A stretch of 64,000 nucleotides of DNA, from positions 3,658,001 through 3,722,000 of the forward strand of contig NC_064673.1 of NCBI RefSeq assembly GCF_023278565.1, in the 5' to 3' direction. This DNA comes from Colletotrichum lupini. Lineage: Eukaryota > Ascomycota > Sordariomycetes > Glomerellales > Glomerellaceae. Below are positions 10,625 through 23,729 of the stretch, in pieces. Position numbers and translations under genes: made by a program. The stretch's first letter is position 1. The number at the start of each line of letters is the position of its first letter. The notes under the pieces are model-generated. The model saw only the letters and a program-made list of their open reading frames with translations. It did no database searches and was not told where the DNA came from.

Positions 10625-11797
10625 CTAAGACGTGTAGCCATCAGCCCTATCGACTGCGGTTGCCTGGGCCAACTTCGCGTCATCCACACTAACAGTAGGA
10701 AGGTATCCCTGAGGGTTGACACCACCTCCGGTGATGGCCAGTCCATCGGCAGTCGAGTTGACACCAATCGTAATCTATCACTTCACATTAGCACGTTTTT
10801 GGACTTCACTTTCATTTGGCAAGTCATCCACTCACATATCCAACGAGACCATCCTCAATGTTGTCAGTCAACTGGCTGACGCTGATGACAGCACTGTACC
10901 CGTCGGCGCTGGCATCAGAGTACAGCGAGTCCTCCTCGTTGGTAGTACGGTTCAACGTCGTAAGGTGCTCACTGTACGGGCTGACAGCATACACTTGGCT
11001 CAGGAGGTCCTCCTCAAAGAAAAGCTGTCCGATGTGCTGCACCTTGCTCGCGGAGTAGGACGTGCCGTTCGCAATGTTGGTCTGGGCAGTGACGTGAATA
11101 TGAGTCGTTCTGGTGATGTAGTATCCGGGGAATTTCGTGAGGAACTCCACGACACCGTTCTGGTCGGTCGTCTGGATCCCGCGCAGGAACGTCTCGTCGT
11201 CGGTGGTGCCGTCTGTCCTTTTAGACCAGTTGTCCAGGAGCTCTGCGGTGTTGGGGTCGATTCCGGTGAAAGAGGAGTACGAGCCGGTTGCGTTGCAGTT
11301 CCAAATCGTGAGGGCTGTGCCGACGAGGGGTTCGCATGTCTCGATGTCGATCACGCCCATGTCGAGATAGAAGTCGATACCTCCCTGCGTCTCACGCAGA
11401 TCGTGACGATGAATTTCTCCATCGACGCTGTCGCAAAGTCAGTCCCCGCATCAACCTCAAAATCGAACCCGTCGTAGTTGACTAACCCATAGGGTCCCCA
11501 GACGGTGTCAGGGGCCAGGACGCAAGTGTCGTTCTGGATGGTGGTGTACTGCAGCGAGTTCCGAGACATCAGGTCTCGGGTATCGACATGGCCGTTTTGA
11601 ATTCGGCGGGTTTGCAGACGAGCCGCTCGCTTCGCAAACATTTCTGCCTTGCGCTTCTCAATCGCCGCGGCGCACTTGTCGGTGCTTCGGCCAATGAGCT
11701 TTGCTTCATGCTTTGCCTGTTCGGCAGTGAGCTTCTCTGGGTGAGCGAGGGTGGTCCCTGCGGCCAAGGCAAAGAGGAACAAGTCGGTGAACAGCAT
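10625..11797 (-). CDS. Secreted intradiol ring-cleavage dioxygenase
   Basis: Three exons (11797-11487, 11427-10836, 10774-10625) with 59- and 61-nt introns sum to 1053 nt, giving 350 residues. Family activity: a non-haem Fe(III) enzyme cleaving catechol-type rings between the two hydroxyls. The N-terminus MLFTDLFLFALAAG is a signal peptide ending near the Ala-His-Pro. A charged helical stretch rich in Lys/Arg/Ala follows, as in fungal extracellular dioxygenases. The core runs: CVLAPDTVWGPYGVDGEIH (across intron 1), GGIDFYLDMGVIDIETCEPL, IWNCNATGSYS, then FPGYYITRTTHIHV. The last block carries the Tyr and the His-x-His expected to bind iron. Intron 1 must be spliced to join GPYG to VDGEIHRHD, because unspliced reading runs into the wrong frame. 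The product probably acts outside the cell on lignin- or host-derived phenolics. It lies about 900 bp from the first transposon block but shows no RIP damage. Confidence 0.93.
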
Positions 11798-12709
11798 GTT
11801 GAAGATGAGTATAGTAAAGCGAGGGTTCTGGCGAATGAGAGTCAAGTCGTGTTTAGACTGTGCGATGAGGGTGAGGTCCTAAACTCAGCATCTTCTTCTG
11901 AGGATTCCATCATCTCTTATACGACAATGCCTTCGCTGGATTATTTCCATATTCTATTGTCCATCACCACTTTTAGCATTGCTCGGGGTTCTGTAGCCAT
12001 CCGCTAATCAAGTTCTCCTTAATGGCTTACGTTGCAAAGGCTCTGATTGGAACGGCCCCTTGCGCTGCTGACGTCCACATCTACGTTGTCGGCCGGGAAG
12101 TGGGAGAGTTTGTGGAGTTGAGGCTCTAAAGAGGAGCATAGCGACCGCAGTCGCCACGGATGCCGAGGTCTTGGCTACGGACTACCCGCTGAATTTCCAG
12201 CTTGCACTCGTACATACTATTGGTCGTAAGACAGAATGATGGGTATTGGTGTAGAGCTGGTATTCAATTTAGGGCTGAGCTCTTTAGCATGTTGGTTTTA
12301 TAACGGGTATTAAGGATCTTCGCCTCCTTTCCGCGGCGGCTGTGCACCGGCATACGCGTAGAATCGCGGAATATCTCCATGTTTACCCGTTTAGGCAAGT
12401 TCTCGGCGACCACCATATCGGGTTTCGATGTAATGAACTGCAAATCTTCTGGAACTTCGGACTTTGCCCGAGCTTGCAGAAGAAGTAATTACTAAACACT
12501 GTATTTTTCAACACAGAGGTTCTAGAACTTAGAGGACTAGGAATCGGGACGAGAGAGCAATTATAACCCTAAAAGAACCCTTGAAACTTAATGAATTAAG
12601 AACGAGCATGGTTGGATTGGCTCTGCGCGCTGTTCGTCGAGATTATTACTTGGTTATTATGCCTCACCGGGCACGAGTTTGGTTTAATCGCGGCGAGTAC
12701 GTTCAGAAC
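11798..12709. other. Dioxygenase upstream region up to the transposon insertion point
   Basis: About 900 bases of normal composition containing the dioxygenase promoter. No gene is supported; an open stretch on the plus strand at 11588-12007 is antisense to the dioxygenase N-terminus. The last five bases, 12705-12709 (AGAAC), are the left copy of the target-site duplication of the outer LTR element. Confidence 0.5.
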
Positions 12710-12886
12710 TGTCACGAGTTATAGCACGCAGCAATGGGCATACGGAGTATAATAAAAGTAGCTTAACTATTAAAATAGAAATAAATAAAAAGAAAAGGTC
12801 TATATATATAATATCTAAAATAGATACGTAATTTAGCACGTAACGGGCACTTTATAAAGTATAATTACTATCCCTATTACGTAATA
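12710..12886 (-). repeat. Left LTR (3' LTR) of the outer copia element
   Basis: 177 bp, aligned without gaps to 28436-28612. All differences I see are C/T or G/A transitions. The outermost ~36 bases (starting TGTCACGAG) keep their C and G, while the inner part is AT-converted. Confidence 0.92.
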
Positions 12887-13385
12887 TACCCCCTAATTAC
12901 TATTACTAAGGAGCTATTATATTTAAAATAGAATTTTTAAATACCCTTATAAAGGCCTAATTTAGTTAAATATAAATAAATAAAAAATATAAGGGATACG
13001 CGTCTTTTAAACCGCGTTTATTATAAATATATCCTTTTATTTAAAATAAATAAAATCCTAACTTAGAATAGTACGTATTTTACTACTTTTAATATATAAA
13101 TTATTAAGGGCGAGGCTACTTAGCCGCTTTATGTATATTTAAATTCTTATAACGTTACTTAGCTATTATTTTTCTTTTTTTTTTTAACCTCTTATAGTTA
13201 TTATAAATACCCCCGTTTATTATATACGCGCACTTATATTATTAAATCGTTTATTAATTTTATTTTAAATATAAATATTTAATATATTTAGAAATAATAA
13301 TAAGTTTTATATAATTGTTATAATACTTCTTATATATACGTTATATAGTTTATTAAGAGTTTAGATAAGTAATAATATTAATAAG

Positions 13386-13575
13386 TATAAGAGATTAGGC
13401 TATAAGTACTTAACTAGCAAGGCTATAATATAAGTATAAGTATATTATAAAACTAAAGCTTATAAAGTCCTTTATAAGGGCTCTACTTCTTAAAAAGTTC
13501 TTTTATAATAAGATCTATATACCGGTTACTAAGTTATCGGCATCTTATTACTAACCACATCTTAAATTTATTATA
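13386..13575 (-). repeat. Left LTR (3' LTR) of the nested gypsy element
   Basis: 190 bp, paired with 21262-21451. It begins TAT, the RIP-converted form of TGT, and is flanked on the left by ATAAG (13381-13385). Confidence 0.88.
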
Positions 13576-14580
13576 ATTACTCCCCCTTTACGTAACTTTA
13601 GTCCCTAAAGTTATTATATAATATCTTCTTTTAATACTAATAATAAAGCTATTAACGTCGTTATTTATAATAGATTCTATAAGGCGTTAATAATATTTTT
13701 TCTTACTTAAGAATAAGGTATTACTCCTATCTCCTTATTTAACGAATACTTTATTATTATTATTTAGCGATAGCGCGCTAACTAGTTATTAAGTTAGTAA
13801 TATATATTTATAATAAAGTATTCCGACCGATATAATATATAAGAGCCTACCTAACCTCGTAGTTATTATTATTACTAAGCTATTAATTATAATAAAAGAT
13901 TTTTTATCCGTTACTAGTCGCGTAATTTTTTTTTTTTCCTTTTTTTTATTTAATAACCGTTCTACGAATTCTTTTTTATATAACTATACTTTTCTTCTTA
14001 TAATATTCTAATTCTATATTATTTCCTAATTATAACTCTCTCGCTATACTATTACTAAGTATTTACTAAAATATCTATTATTTTGCGCATTTAGGACATA
14101 CTTAATATAGAATATAATCCTAAAAAGGGCTTCCGTAGTCTCTGCGGTAATACTCCCTATATACGTTACTTAGCTAGTTTATATTATAATATTAACGAGC
14201 TTATTTATATTACCGGTGCTTATGTCGCTAAGTATATTATTTATTAAATTAATAAAAAAAAGTGTTCTATTATAAGTCGTTAAGTCCTCGCTAATCCGTT
14301 ATTAAAATATTAGCTAACGATATTTCTTAAGTTCTTAAGGAGCTATATAGCGCTACTTAATTTATTTAAAATACTTTTATAAAGTTCTATAATATTAAGG
14401 AGTAAAGTAGTTTTAACTTTTATAAACGCGGCCGCGTTCTCTATACTTTTAGCTATATTATTAGCGTATAAGAGAAGGTTACTACTTATATTACTAACCC
14501 GTTAATAAGTAATAAAATAAAAAAGGTCTACTTTAAATAGGCTACTCTCTAGGAGCTCGTTACTAACCGTAAGTATTTAA

Positions 14581-15876
14581 ACTTATTAATCTCGATTATA
14601 ATAAGTTATTAGTAATCGTTTAGCGAATTTTCTTTTTATTAATTTAGATTTCTTTTTTTAAGCTAGTATCCTTAATATTAATAATAAAACTAAAATTATC
14701 TCCTACTTTAGTCGCTTCTAGCTAGCTTATTTTCGTAATAATAACTATATAACCGCTTTATAAAATAACCTTAACGCTCTAGCTTAGTACTATAAGGAGA
14801 CTCCTAAGGGCGTTATTATTATATATATCTAGGAGTTTCTTACTTTCCTTACTTTTTATAAACGCGTTACTAAGTTTTTAATAAATAAAGTACTTATTTA
14901 TACTATTATTATATATAGCGCTACCCTTATTTTTTATAGTCCTAAGACTCGGACTCTTATTAAAAAGTATACTTTTATTACTAACTATATTCTTAATAAT
15001 AATAACGAGCGGAACGACTTTAAGTTTAAATTTAATAAGTCCTAGCGTAAGGATACTAAATCTAAGGGGCTCGGTAATAATTTAAAAAATTCTTTTTTTT
15101 AGTATTATAATAAGCGCTACTATTTTAACGTTAATAACTCGCTAACCCTTATTTATAATACTTTTTTTAATATAAATAGGGGTACTCTAGCCCTTAATTA
15201 TATTATTCTAAATCTTAATAAAGCTAATATTACGCTCTTTTTATTCTAAGTAAAAGCTTTATAATAGCTTAACGAGGCTATTACTTATATTAAAGTTAAA
15301 GCTACGGGTCGTAATAAGTAGTTTAATATTAATAAGTTCTTTATAAATATTAATATTACTAAGGTCCCTTAGCTTAATTAGGACTACGAGAGTATTACTT
15401 TAAATAACGTCCCCCGTCCCTAACTTATTACTAATAATAATAGTATTATAGCCCCTATTTTACTTTATACTCTACTTCTTATTATAGCTCCTATTATATC
15501 TCTTATTATAGCTCTTATTATACTTCTTATTATAGCTCTCGTTATACTTTTTATTATAGCTTTTAACGGTAATTAAGTAGTAAACGCTTTACGAACTATT
15601 ATTATTAATATATATAATACTCTATATAACTTTAACTACCTCTCTTTTACTTATTATAATATTAATAAGGTTAACGGCCTTATTTTAAATAATTAGCTAA
15701 GTACGTATATAAAGCCTCCCCACTTCTTACTTACTAAGCGGACTACTATTACTAATTATTAAGCTTTAAAAATATATACTAAAACTATTATTATTATTAT
15801 TAATATTATATAAGTTACTCCCCTTATATAACTAGATCTTAGTAATTTCTTAGTAATATATTACCGAGGGTTATAA
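14581..15876 (+). pseudogene. Damaged opposite-strand reading frame in the nested gypsy element
   Basis: In the plus-strand frame starting at 14581, about 430 codons are interrupted only by TAA/TAG. These are the stops that RIP makes from CAA, CAG and TGG. Their number is well below what such AT-rich sequence would give by chance. Visible residues suggest a basic, Asn/Lys-rich middle (YKRVTKFLINKV, then NNNNERNDFKFKFNK). A tail follows in which seven 12-bp repeats read as a regular four-residue unit, consistent with an originally Thr/Pro/Ala-rich linker. Gag, RT and integrase of the host element lie on the minus strand, so this frame is convergent with pol. I do not recognise the product. It could be an accessory retroelement protein, a gag-like protein of another inserted element, or a captured gene. 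Confidence 0.5.
15481..15564. repeat. Seven tandem 12-bp repeats
   Basis: Seven consecutive units close to ATTATAGCTCTT (15481, 15493, 15505, 15517, 15529, 15541, 15553). They alternate between an AGCT and an ATCT/ACTT core, so the higher-order period is 24 bp. The 12-bp length keeps the opposite-strand frame intact. Confidence 0.85.
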
Positions 15877-16633
15877 TACTATATCTTTTTCTTAAGGATT
15901 ACGCTAGGTTAAATAAAAGGGGTTCTATAATATATTATTAATTAACTTATTTTTAGTAACCTTTCGTTACGAACTTAACGTTTATTATCCTATTTTATAT
16001 ATACCCTTTTCTTATAGCGTTTAAATTTATTAACTACTTCTACTACCCTTTTAAGATACTTAATAAGCTCTTACGTATTATACTTAGTAAGCTACCTAGC
16101 TTATTTAATAAAATATTATAAGTTTCCTCCCTCGCTTTATATTATAATAATTTCTTTAACTTTTTAAACGTCTTATTTATTTTTTAACTTCGGGAGATTT
16201 ATTATTTAATTACTAACCGTTTAGTAATTTCTTTATAGCTTAAACTAAGAAACTAAGAAAATATTATATATTTTCTAATATTACTTTAATAAATATACTT
16301 AGTAAGCCTATTTCCCTACCCTTTTAGCTATTACTATTTTAATATATCTCGGCGCTAGTTTATTATTCTTAAATTATATATTCTTTATTAATAGGCTAAC
16401 GACCTCTCTATAATTAAACTCTTTTAGGATATATCTTTTATTATAATAAGCTACTTAGCTCTTAGAGGCTTATACTTATACTCGTATAGCCTAAGCCCTA
16501 ATCTCTTTAATTTTCTAAACCCTTTCCTAAACCCCTTAGACTATAACCTTATAATTAAGTATATATTTAACGTACCTAGGGTAATAGCTATATAGTACTA
16601 TATACGGGGATACTTTTATAATAAAGTATTAAC

Positions 16634-16751
16634 TATTATTATATATAAACTCGGCCTCTTTTAACTACGCTACTTACTTATTTAATAAGCCCTTAGCATA
16701 AATCTTTAAATACTTTTTTAATATTTAATAAGTTCGCTCCGTTTAGCTATC
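16634..16751 (-). pseudogene. Gypsy integrase core remnant
   Basis: Minus-strand translation shows DS-stop-TERTY, then LKKYLKIYAKG and EAEFIYNN. This is the conserved Ty3 integrase block that normally reads DGQTER...AEFAYNN. Stops and substitutions fit RIP (CAG to TAG, GGN to AGN). It integrates element cDNA when intact and is dead here. Confidence 0.85.
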
Positions 16752-18739
16752 CGTTTATAAATAATACGTAGTAAATAGTTAGTAATATATCGCCCGTTCT
16801 TTAATAAACTCTTCTTAAAATATGTTTATAAAGAACTTATCTCTATTTATAACAATGCTTTTAAGCGTACTAAACTTATATTCGACCTCCCGGTATAAAA
16901 TACTTACTATTTATACTACGTTAAGTATTTTAATAGTAAATAAGAACTTCGTAAATTTTATTATATAATAAATAATAACTACGATACTATCGTACTTTAC
17001 GCCGTTACTACGAGCGCTTAGTAATAGCCCTATAATAAAATCTATAAATATTTCTTAAAATAAGTATAAGGGTAATAATAGTAACTATAGCTACCTATAC
17101 GGCTTATATCTTAAGGTTATAACTCCTAAATAATACTTATAGTTCTTAACGTATTCCTAAATATTTTATTAAATATCTTTTTAATAGAACTTCCTCTAAA
17201 TTAGCTTAAGAGTTTTCGTAGCTCTTATATAACCTACCCTATAGTCGTTATAATATTAATAAAAAATCTCTATTTAAAAGGATTTTATTTAAAAAATAAT
17301 AAGTCTTTTTTTAAACAATAGTATACCCTATTCGTTAAGTAAATATATTCTTAACTCGCTAGTTATAGCGTAAACTTTTATTAATTATAATATATAAAAC
17401 TCGTCTTTAGCTTATAATCCTTTAATAAGCTCCTTAATTTTTAATAAGAGATAAGAAGCGAATACTATTTTACCTTTTATAAGCTCTTTTATAATAGGGC
17501 GTAGGATATATTATTTTAATATAATAACCCTAGCTCTATCCGACTCCTTTTTATCCTTACCGGACTATTAACGAGCATTCGCTAATAACTCTTTTATTTT
17601 TTTACTTCGAGTCGTTATAGTAATAACTATTACTATTTTATTAGTACGCCCTATAATACGCTATTAATATAAAAAAAAGAATTCCCTATCCCTAGAGCTA
17701 GTTAATATTTAGCTAAGATCGTAAAAGGAGGCCTTAACTACTTAAATATATACCTTAATAATATTATTTTATTTTTTTAGGCTAATTATCCTTTGCTAAA
17801 TATTGGGCGGTAGTTTGCTAATAAAACATAGCTTCTAGGCTAGCGTAAAGAGGACGTTTTTATAAAGCACTTCCCCCTCTATATAGTCTAGCTTTTTAAA
17901 TAGACCGTCCGCTAGGTTCGTTTTCTCTAGCTAGTATTCTAAGTTAAAATTAAATATTAATAATTTATATACCTACCTCGTAAGCCTTTCCTAAAGGTCC
18001 CGCGTTAGTATACTAATTACTTTTTTAAATACTTAGTAGTCCGTTAAGACTATAAACTTTTATAAAAGGCCCTAGAAGTACTAAGCCTAGTACTCTAGCC
18101 CTTTTATTATAGTAAGTAGTTTTTATTAGCCCGTAGCCTATTATTACTCCGTATTTATAAACTTCTATAACTAATAAGTAACGGGTCGCTATTCTCTATT
18201 AGCCTATTATAATAAAATTATTATAATAACTTTAACTAAAGCGTCGGTTTCTACTTATATAATACGTTATAGGTTCTAATACGTAAGTATAGTCGCTAAA
18301 GTAAAAGCGACCTTTAGCTAATTAAACGCCTTATTTACTTCCTTAGTTTATTAAAAATCCCTTATTTACCCCTTTTTTATTTTTAATAATACTATTATTA
18401 ATATAATAATACCTAAGTATTTAGTAATAAACTTCTAATAAAAGTTATAGAACCCTAAGAACACTTAGATATCCCTAATAAACTCTAGCGCCTTCTAGTT
18501 AGTAATTATTCGTACTCGTAATAAGTTAATCTTAATTCCTTTTAATATAATAATATAATTTAAAAACTCGACCCTTTTTTAATAAAACGAGCACTTTAAT
18601 AATTTAATAAAAAGCCCGTATAAACGTAGACGTTAGAGGACCTTTTTAATATCCTTTATATACTACTCTTTTATTATTAAATAGATTATTAAATCGTTTA
18701 TATATATTATATAGTAAGTATTTAATAAGTTAGCGAGCG

Positions 18740-18960
18740 CTTAGTAAATATATACCTAGAACGTCGCAAGTACGTTCGTTAGCCCGAAAAGTATAATAGT
18801 ATACTTAAAGTAACCGTATCGGCTCCGGAACGCTATTTTCTATTAGTCTTCTTTTTTAATTCGGATACGGTAGTAAATATCCTTAATATCTATTTTTAAA
18901 ATCTATTTTGCTTTGCGAAGCCTATTTAAGAGCTCGTTAATAAGTAGTAATAAGTATCGA
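18740..18960 (-). pseudogene. Gypsy reverse transcriptase remnant
   Basis: Minus-strand translation shows RYLLLLINELLNRLRKAK, then KIDIKDIYYRIRIKKED, RSRYGYFKYT and FGLTN. These are the fingers and palm blocks of Ty3/gypsy RT. Trp and Gln codons have become TAG/TAA. The fragment proves the family and orientation of the nested element. Confidence 0.92.
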
Positions 18961-19951
18961 TTCTTGAGGGTTATTTTATTTAGCTCGTAATAGTTTATAT
19001 AAAGGCGTAGCGTACCGTTCTTTTTTAATATAAAAAGGATTAGTACCCTAGCCTTACTAACTAAAAGTATAATATAACTATTCGCTAGGTTCTTAATAAT
19101 ATATATATAAAGCTTATTAAGTTATTTCTCGCTTAATAAATAAATAGGACTATATAGTAATTTAGTACTTAGAACTAGGTTAATAATATATTCTATTTTA
19201 CTATATAACTACGGTCCCTTTACTAACTACTTATTGAACGTCTCTATTTCTAATTAAAGTTCTAATAATAAACCCCCTCGTAGTTTAGTCTCTATTACCC
19301 TCGTAATACTTCTTATAATAACAATATATAATATATATACCCTTTCGTAATTCTTAATAATATCGCGAGCTATTACCTCTAGTTTAATAACCGAAATAGG
19401 CTTATACGACTATATATTCGTTATTATATTAATACGAATACCCTCCTAGCTTATTAATAATCGTAATAATAAGAGGTCTACTATTCCTTTATCCCTATTA
19501 ACTATAGTAAATAATTACTAAATCTTCCTTAGCTACTTATAGTAATTAATAAAGAAGAGCGTTAACTAGTAGGCTTTCCCCTAGCTTACGGCTTTACCCT
19601 AAAAGTCCTTTAATAAGGGAGCTATAGTAATAACCGGGGTTAACCCTAAGTAAGTTACGAGCCTAGTATTAATAATATTTATTTCGGAGTATATATTTAT
19701 ATTAACTTTTACTAGCTTTTTAGTAATACCTCGCAAAACTATTACCCTACCCTTTATAATTATTCCTATCGATACCCTCTTAATACTTAGTATAAGTATA
19801 TTAGGTATATTACTTATACTTACTCGTTTTTTAATAAATCGACCTCTATAACTCTTAGCTTAGTAATAACTTATTAAATAGTTACTAACGTTAGTTTTAA
19901 TTAGGGGTACGTCGGCTTATCGTTACCCCTACCTCCTAACTTATTTTTTTA

Positions 19952-19993
19952 ATACTTATTAAATATATAACCTATTTTATTATATATAAAGTA
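19952..19993 (-). pseudogene. Gag zinc-knuckle remnant of the nested gypsy element
   Basis: Minus-strand residues YFIYNKIGYIFNKY match CX2CX4HX4C spacing if each Tyr replaces Cys or His (TGT to TAT, CAT to TAT), which is exactly the RIP change. It places gag on the right of RT and so confirms the right-to-left direction. Confidence 0.65.
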
Positions 19994-21261
19994 CTTAATA
20001 TTATTATTATAACGCTTTTATAATAGCTTAGTATAAGCACTCTTATTATATAGCTTTTATAATATTACTCTTAATAAGTCCCTAGAGCCTGGCCCCTTAG
20101 AGCTCTCCCTACTCTTTTTTTTATAAAAAGGGGATATTCGACGTAGTTATTCTAATAACGGATATAGCCTCTTCTTATTATCCTTCTATAACTAGTCGCT
20201 ACCCTTTTATTAATTTAATAATTATAGTTTATTAGCCTCGTAAGCTATATTATATACTCTCTTAATTAAGACCCTATAACGAATTAAATCGTCCTATAGC
20301 TAAGATAGTAATTTAAAAAAGAACTAATATACCTCTACTTTCGAATTCTCTATATTTTTTATATTTAAGTTATAATAAATTGCTAACTACTTAGTAAAGA
20401 ACTAAGTAAGGGTCTAGCCCTCTTTTAGCCTTTTTATCCTTAGCTTTTTATAATATTCCCGTTCTTAAGTCTGGGGGTCTACGTATTATTAATAAATAAA
20501 CGTTAAGAAGTCGCTCTAGGAGAGGGGATCCTAGAGGCTCTTTTTATAATTATACTATTATGTTTATAGTAATAGGGATATTTTAAATAGGGCCTATTTA
20601 ATATACTATTTTATAGTACTTTTTGCGCGAAGCTTATTACTTATTTCTATAATAATAATTTAGTTTACTACTTAAGTACTCGTAAACTCTTTTCTAATTA
20701 GTTTATAATTATAAAAAAGAGGCTTTTTATATTCTCGTTAACTTAAACGCGTTATTAGTCACTCGGTAAGTTATTAAACGAGCTCCTTATATTAACGCCG
20801 TTCTTAGTTTCGATCTTCGATTATTATTTTTATTATTTTATAGAAATAGGTTATTATTAGGCCTATAGGGTCTATTAAACTAGCTATTTTAATACTACCC
20901 GCGCCTTTATATATACTTTAACCTCGTATATTTAGTAATTAATTACTAATAAACGCCCCGTTTATAATAAATAAGGTCTTTAGAATATTAACGAGGTAAC
21001 TAGCCCGTAAGGGTAATCTACCTTAATTATCTTTTTTATTTAGCTCTTTTATAAATATTAGTATTTAAATAAGACTTATTTTATAATACGCTCGTTCTCT
21101 TAGATAGAATAAGGTTAAGTAGTTAACTCTAGATAGCTATAGCTCGTTAATACTAATAACTCTTCGCTAATAGTTAAGTATCGTTTCGTTAACGTTCCGT
21201 TCGTTTTTATAATTTATTATTACTTATACTAATTATTTTATAAAAGTAAAAGCTTTAGAAT

Positions 21262-21451
21262 TATAAAGAATTAGGCTATAAGTACTTAACTAGCGAGGTT
21301 ATAATATAAGTATAAATATATTATAAAACTAAAGCTTATAGAGTCCTTTATAAGGGCTTTACTTTTTAAAAAGTTCTTTTATAATAAGATCCGTATACCG
21401 GTTGCTAAGTTATTAGCATCCTATCGCCGGCCGTATCCCGAATTTATTATA
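21262..21451 (-). repeat. Right LTR (5' LTR) of the nested gypsy element
   Basis: 190 bp, paired with 13386-13575. It is less converted at its right end (ATCGCCGGCCGTATCCCG region) than the left copy. Followed by ATAAG at 21452-21456. Confidence 0.88.
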
Positions 21452-23729
21452 ATAAGCCCCTTTAAATTATTACCCCCCCTTATAACTTCTTATTTATTTA
21501 TTAAGGCCCGGCTACCGAGCTTTTTCTTCTTAATTAAAAGGATATTAAAGTTATTAATTAAAATATTAAAAACTTTATTAAGTTCGAGGCTCTTTTTAAT
21601 AATTATAATAAAGGTAATAATAAAGTAAGTAATAATAATAAAAGCTTTAATAAGCTTTTATTTATTTCCCCCTCGGAGTTTAAAAATAAAAATAAAACTA
21701 GTTCGGATAATAAGCTTTTTAAAAAGGGTATATCGTATACTTATTATTTTAAGAGTTTATATTTAATATTATTTTAAAGTTTAAAAAACGTAAAGCTAGC
21801 TCTTTTTAAAAAAGTAGTAAGAAATAAAAAAAAACGCTAAGAAACTAAAGTACCCCCCGTAATAAATATAATTCTTTTTACTATTTTAGGCCTATTTAAT
21901 ATATACTTAGTCCTTAAGAAGCTTAAGAGAGAGGTTTTTAAAAAACGAGAGATCTAATACTTACCCTATTTTAAAATAGCCCTTTAGTATATTAATATTA
22001 AAAATAGTAGTTACTATTTTATAAGAAGTAGTAATTAGTATGCGTACTATTTTAATAACTATTTAGCTAAAGGGTATATTAATATTTATTTTTTATTTTT
22101 ACTTTTATTAGCTACTTAGGTAATTCTTAATATCGTTTATATAGTATTAATATACGGTATTAATAAATACTTATACTATCTCGCTAGACTATTTTTTTAA
22201 AATTTTTTAACTTTTTAACTTTCCTTTTTATAAAGTTTATAACTACGGATTATTAACGGCGATAATAAGTACTACTACTTTATAAGCCCGTAGGTATATT
22301 AATATATTAATTATTTTATAACTAATAGCCTAGGCCCTTACTGAGGTTATTATAAATAGCGCTCCCTTTTTTATAAGTATATTATCCTTTTTTATTATTA
22401 AAAAGCGTACTTTTAATTATAATTTTAATAAAATATTACTAAGCTCCGTAATATCGTCCGCTAAATATATAATAATTAAAAAATATATAAGAACTATATC
22501 GGCTTTTATATAGAGGACTTTTTTAACGCGCGCCCCTAGTTCTCTTTTATATTTATTATAATTATTTATAATTAACTTTTTATTACGTTACTCGCTTTTA
22601 TATTCTAAGTCGTTAACTTAATAGTCGTTCCGGCTCTTATACCCCCCGCTACCCTTATTATTCCTAGCTTTATAAATTTCGAAATATATAAAACGCGTTT
22701 TTTAATACGTATACTAACCCTCTTTTTTAATAACGCTATACTCTTATTAATTATATACTTTATAAACTAAAAATTTAAATAATAAATATAAGCTTAGGTC
22801 TTATTTTTATATATATATACCTTATAAAGTAAGGTTATTTTAAGAGTTTAGGCCTTCGGGCTATAAAAAGTTTTTATTTTATTTATTTTAAACCTCTAAG
22901 CCGCACTTTAAGTTCCGTTTATCGTCTACTTTTAAGTATTAAGTTTTTTTAAGCATAACTTAAATTAATTATTTTTAATTATTTTAGCTATTTATAATAG
23001 CTTTTTATATATTATAAAAGTTAAGAAGTATACGGAAATGTTCGAACTTAGCTTATAAAAAGTTTTTAATAAGTTTATTTATTAATATATTTTTTATTAA
23101 TATATAAGTAACCTCGAAGCTATTTTTAGCTTACTTTTATCTTAACTATATATTTTATATAGTTATTAATATAGCGAAGTTAAGTAGCTAAAAAAAATTT
23201 TTTATAATAAGTCGAATCGTTTACTAATTATCGTAGTTAACTAATTATACTTTTTTTAAGTTAAGGGTAATATCTTTAAAAAGGTATTTTAAAACTATAG
23301 TCTCTTTTATAGTTTCTTTAAAGTAAAGAAGCTTAGCTTTAGTAATTAACGTCGTAACTATCGCTTAATATATTAATTTTTATTAAATTAAGCTATTAAA
23401 AAGGAATATTATATATTTTTAAAATAATCGTTATATTACCTCGTTATTTATAAAGTTAGTATTTCTAGTTAAAAATAATAATTACGTACTTAGTATATTA
23501 TTATAATAGAGTATAAAATATCTCGTTATATAAAAATATTAAATATAGTAATTAATTATTTTAATATAAGTTGCGCTTAGGTTAGTTAAGAACCGTAATA
23601 ATTATAAGTAAATAAAAGCGACGTCTAGTCTAATTATAATAGCTATATAAAGCATACTCTTAACTTTTTCTTAGTAGCTCTTTATTTCTTCTTTTATTAC
23701 TTACCTCTCGTTTAGTTTAAACTCTTTTT

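Larger units (their letters stand above)
13386..21451 (-). mobile_element. RIP-destroyed Ty3/gypsy LTR retrotransposon nested in the copia element
   Basis: 190-bp direct repeats at 13386-13575 and 21262-21451 align without gaps (offset 7876). The 5-bp duplication ATAAG lies at 13381-13385 and 21452-21456. Length is 8,066 bp. Minus-strand order from the right: a gag zinc-knuckle remnant (19.95-20.0 kb), reverse transcriptase (18.74-18.96 kb) and integrase (16.63-16.75 kb), which is the Ty3/gypsy order. It lies about 500 bp from the outer element's 3' LTR. About 3 kb between integrase and the left LTR is extra for this family and holds an opposite-strand damaged frame (separate entry). Confidence 0.92.

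Noticed and set aside
10716..11477. 253-codon plus-strand frame
   Set aside because: It lies antisense over the dioxygenase exons and across an intron, has no domain, and the minus-strand model is complete.
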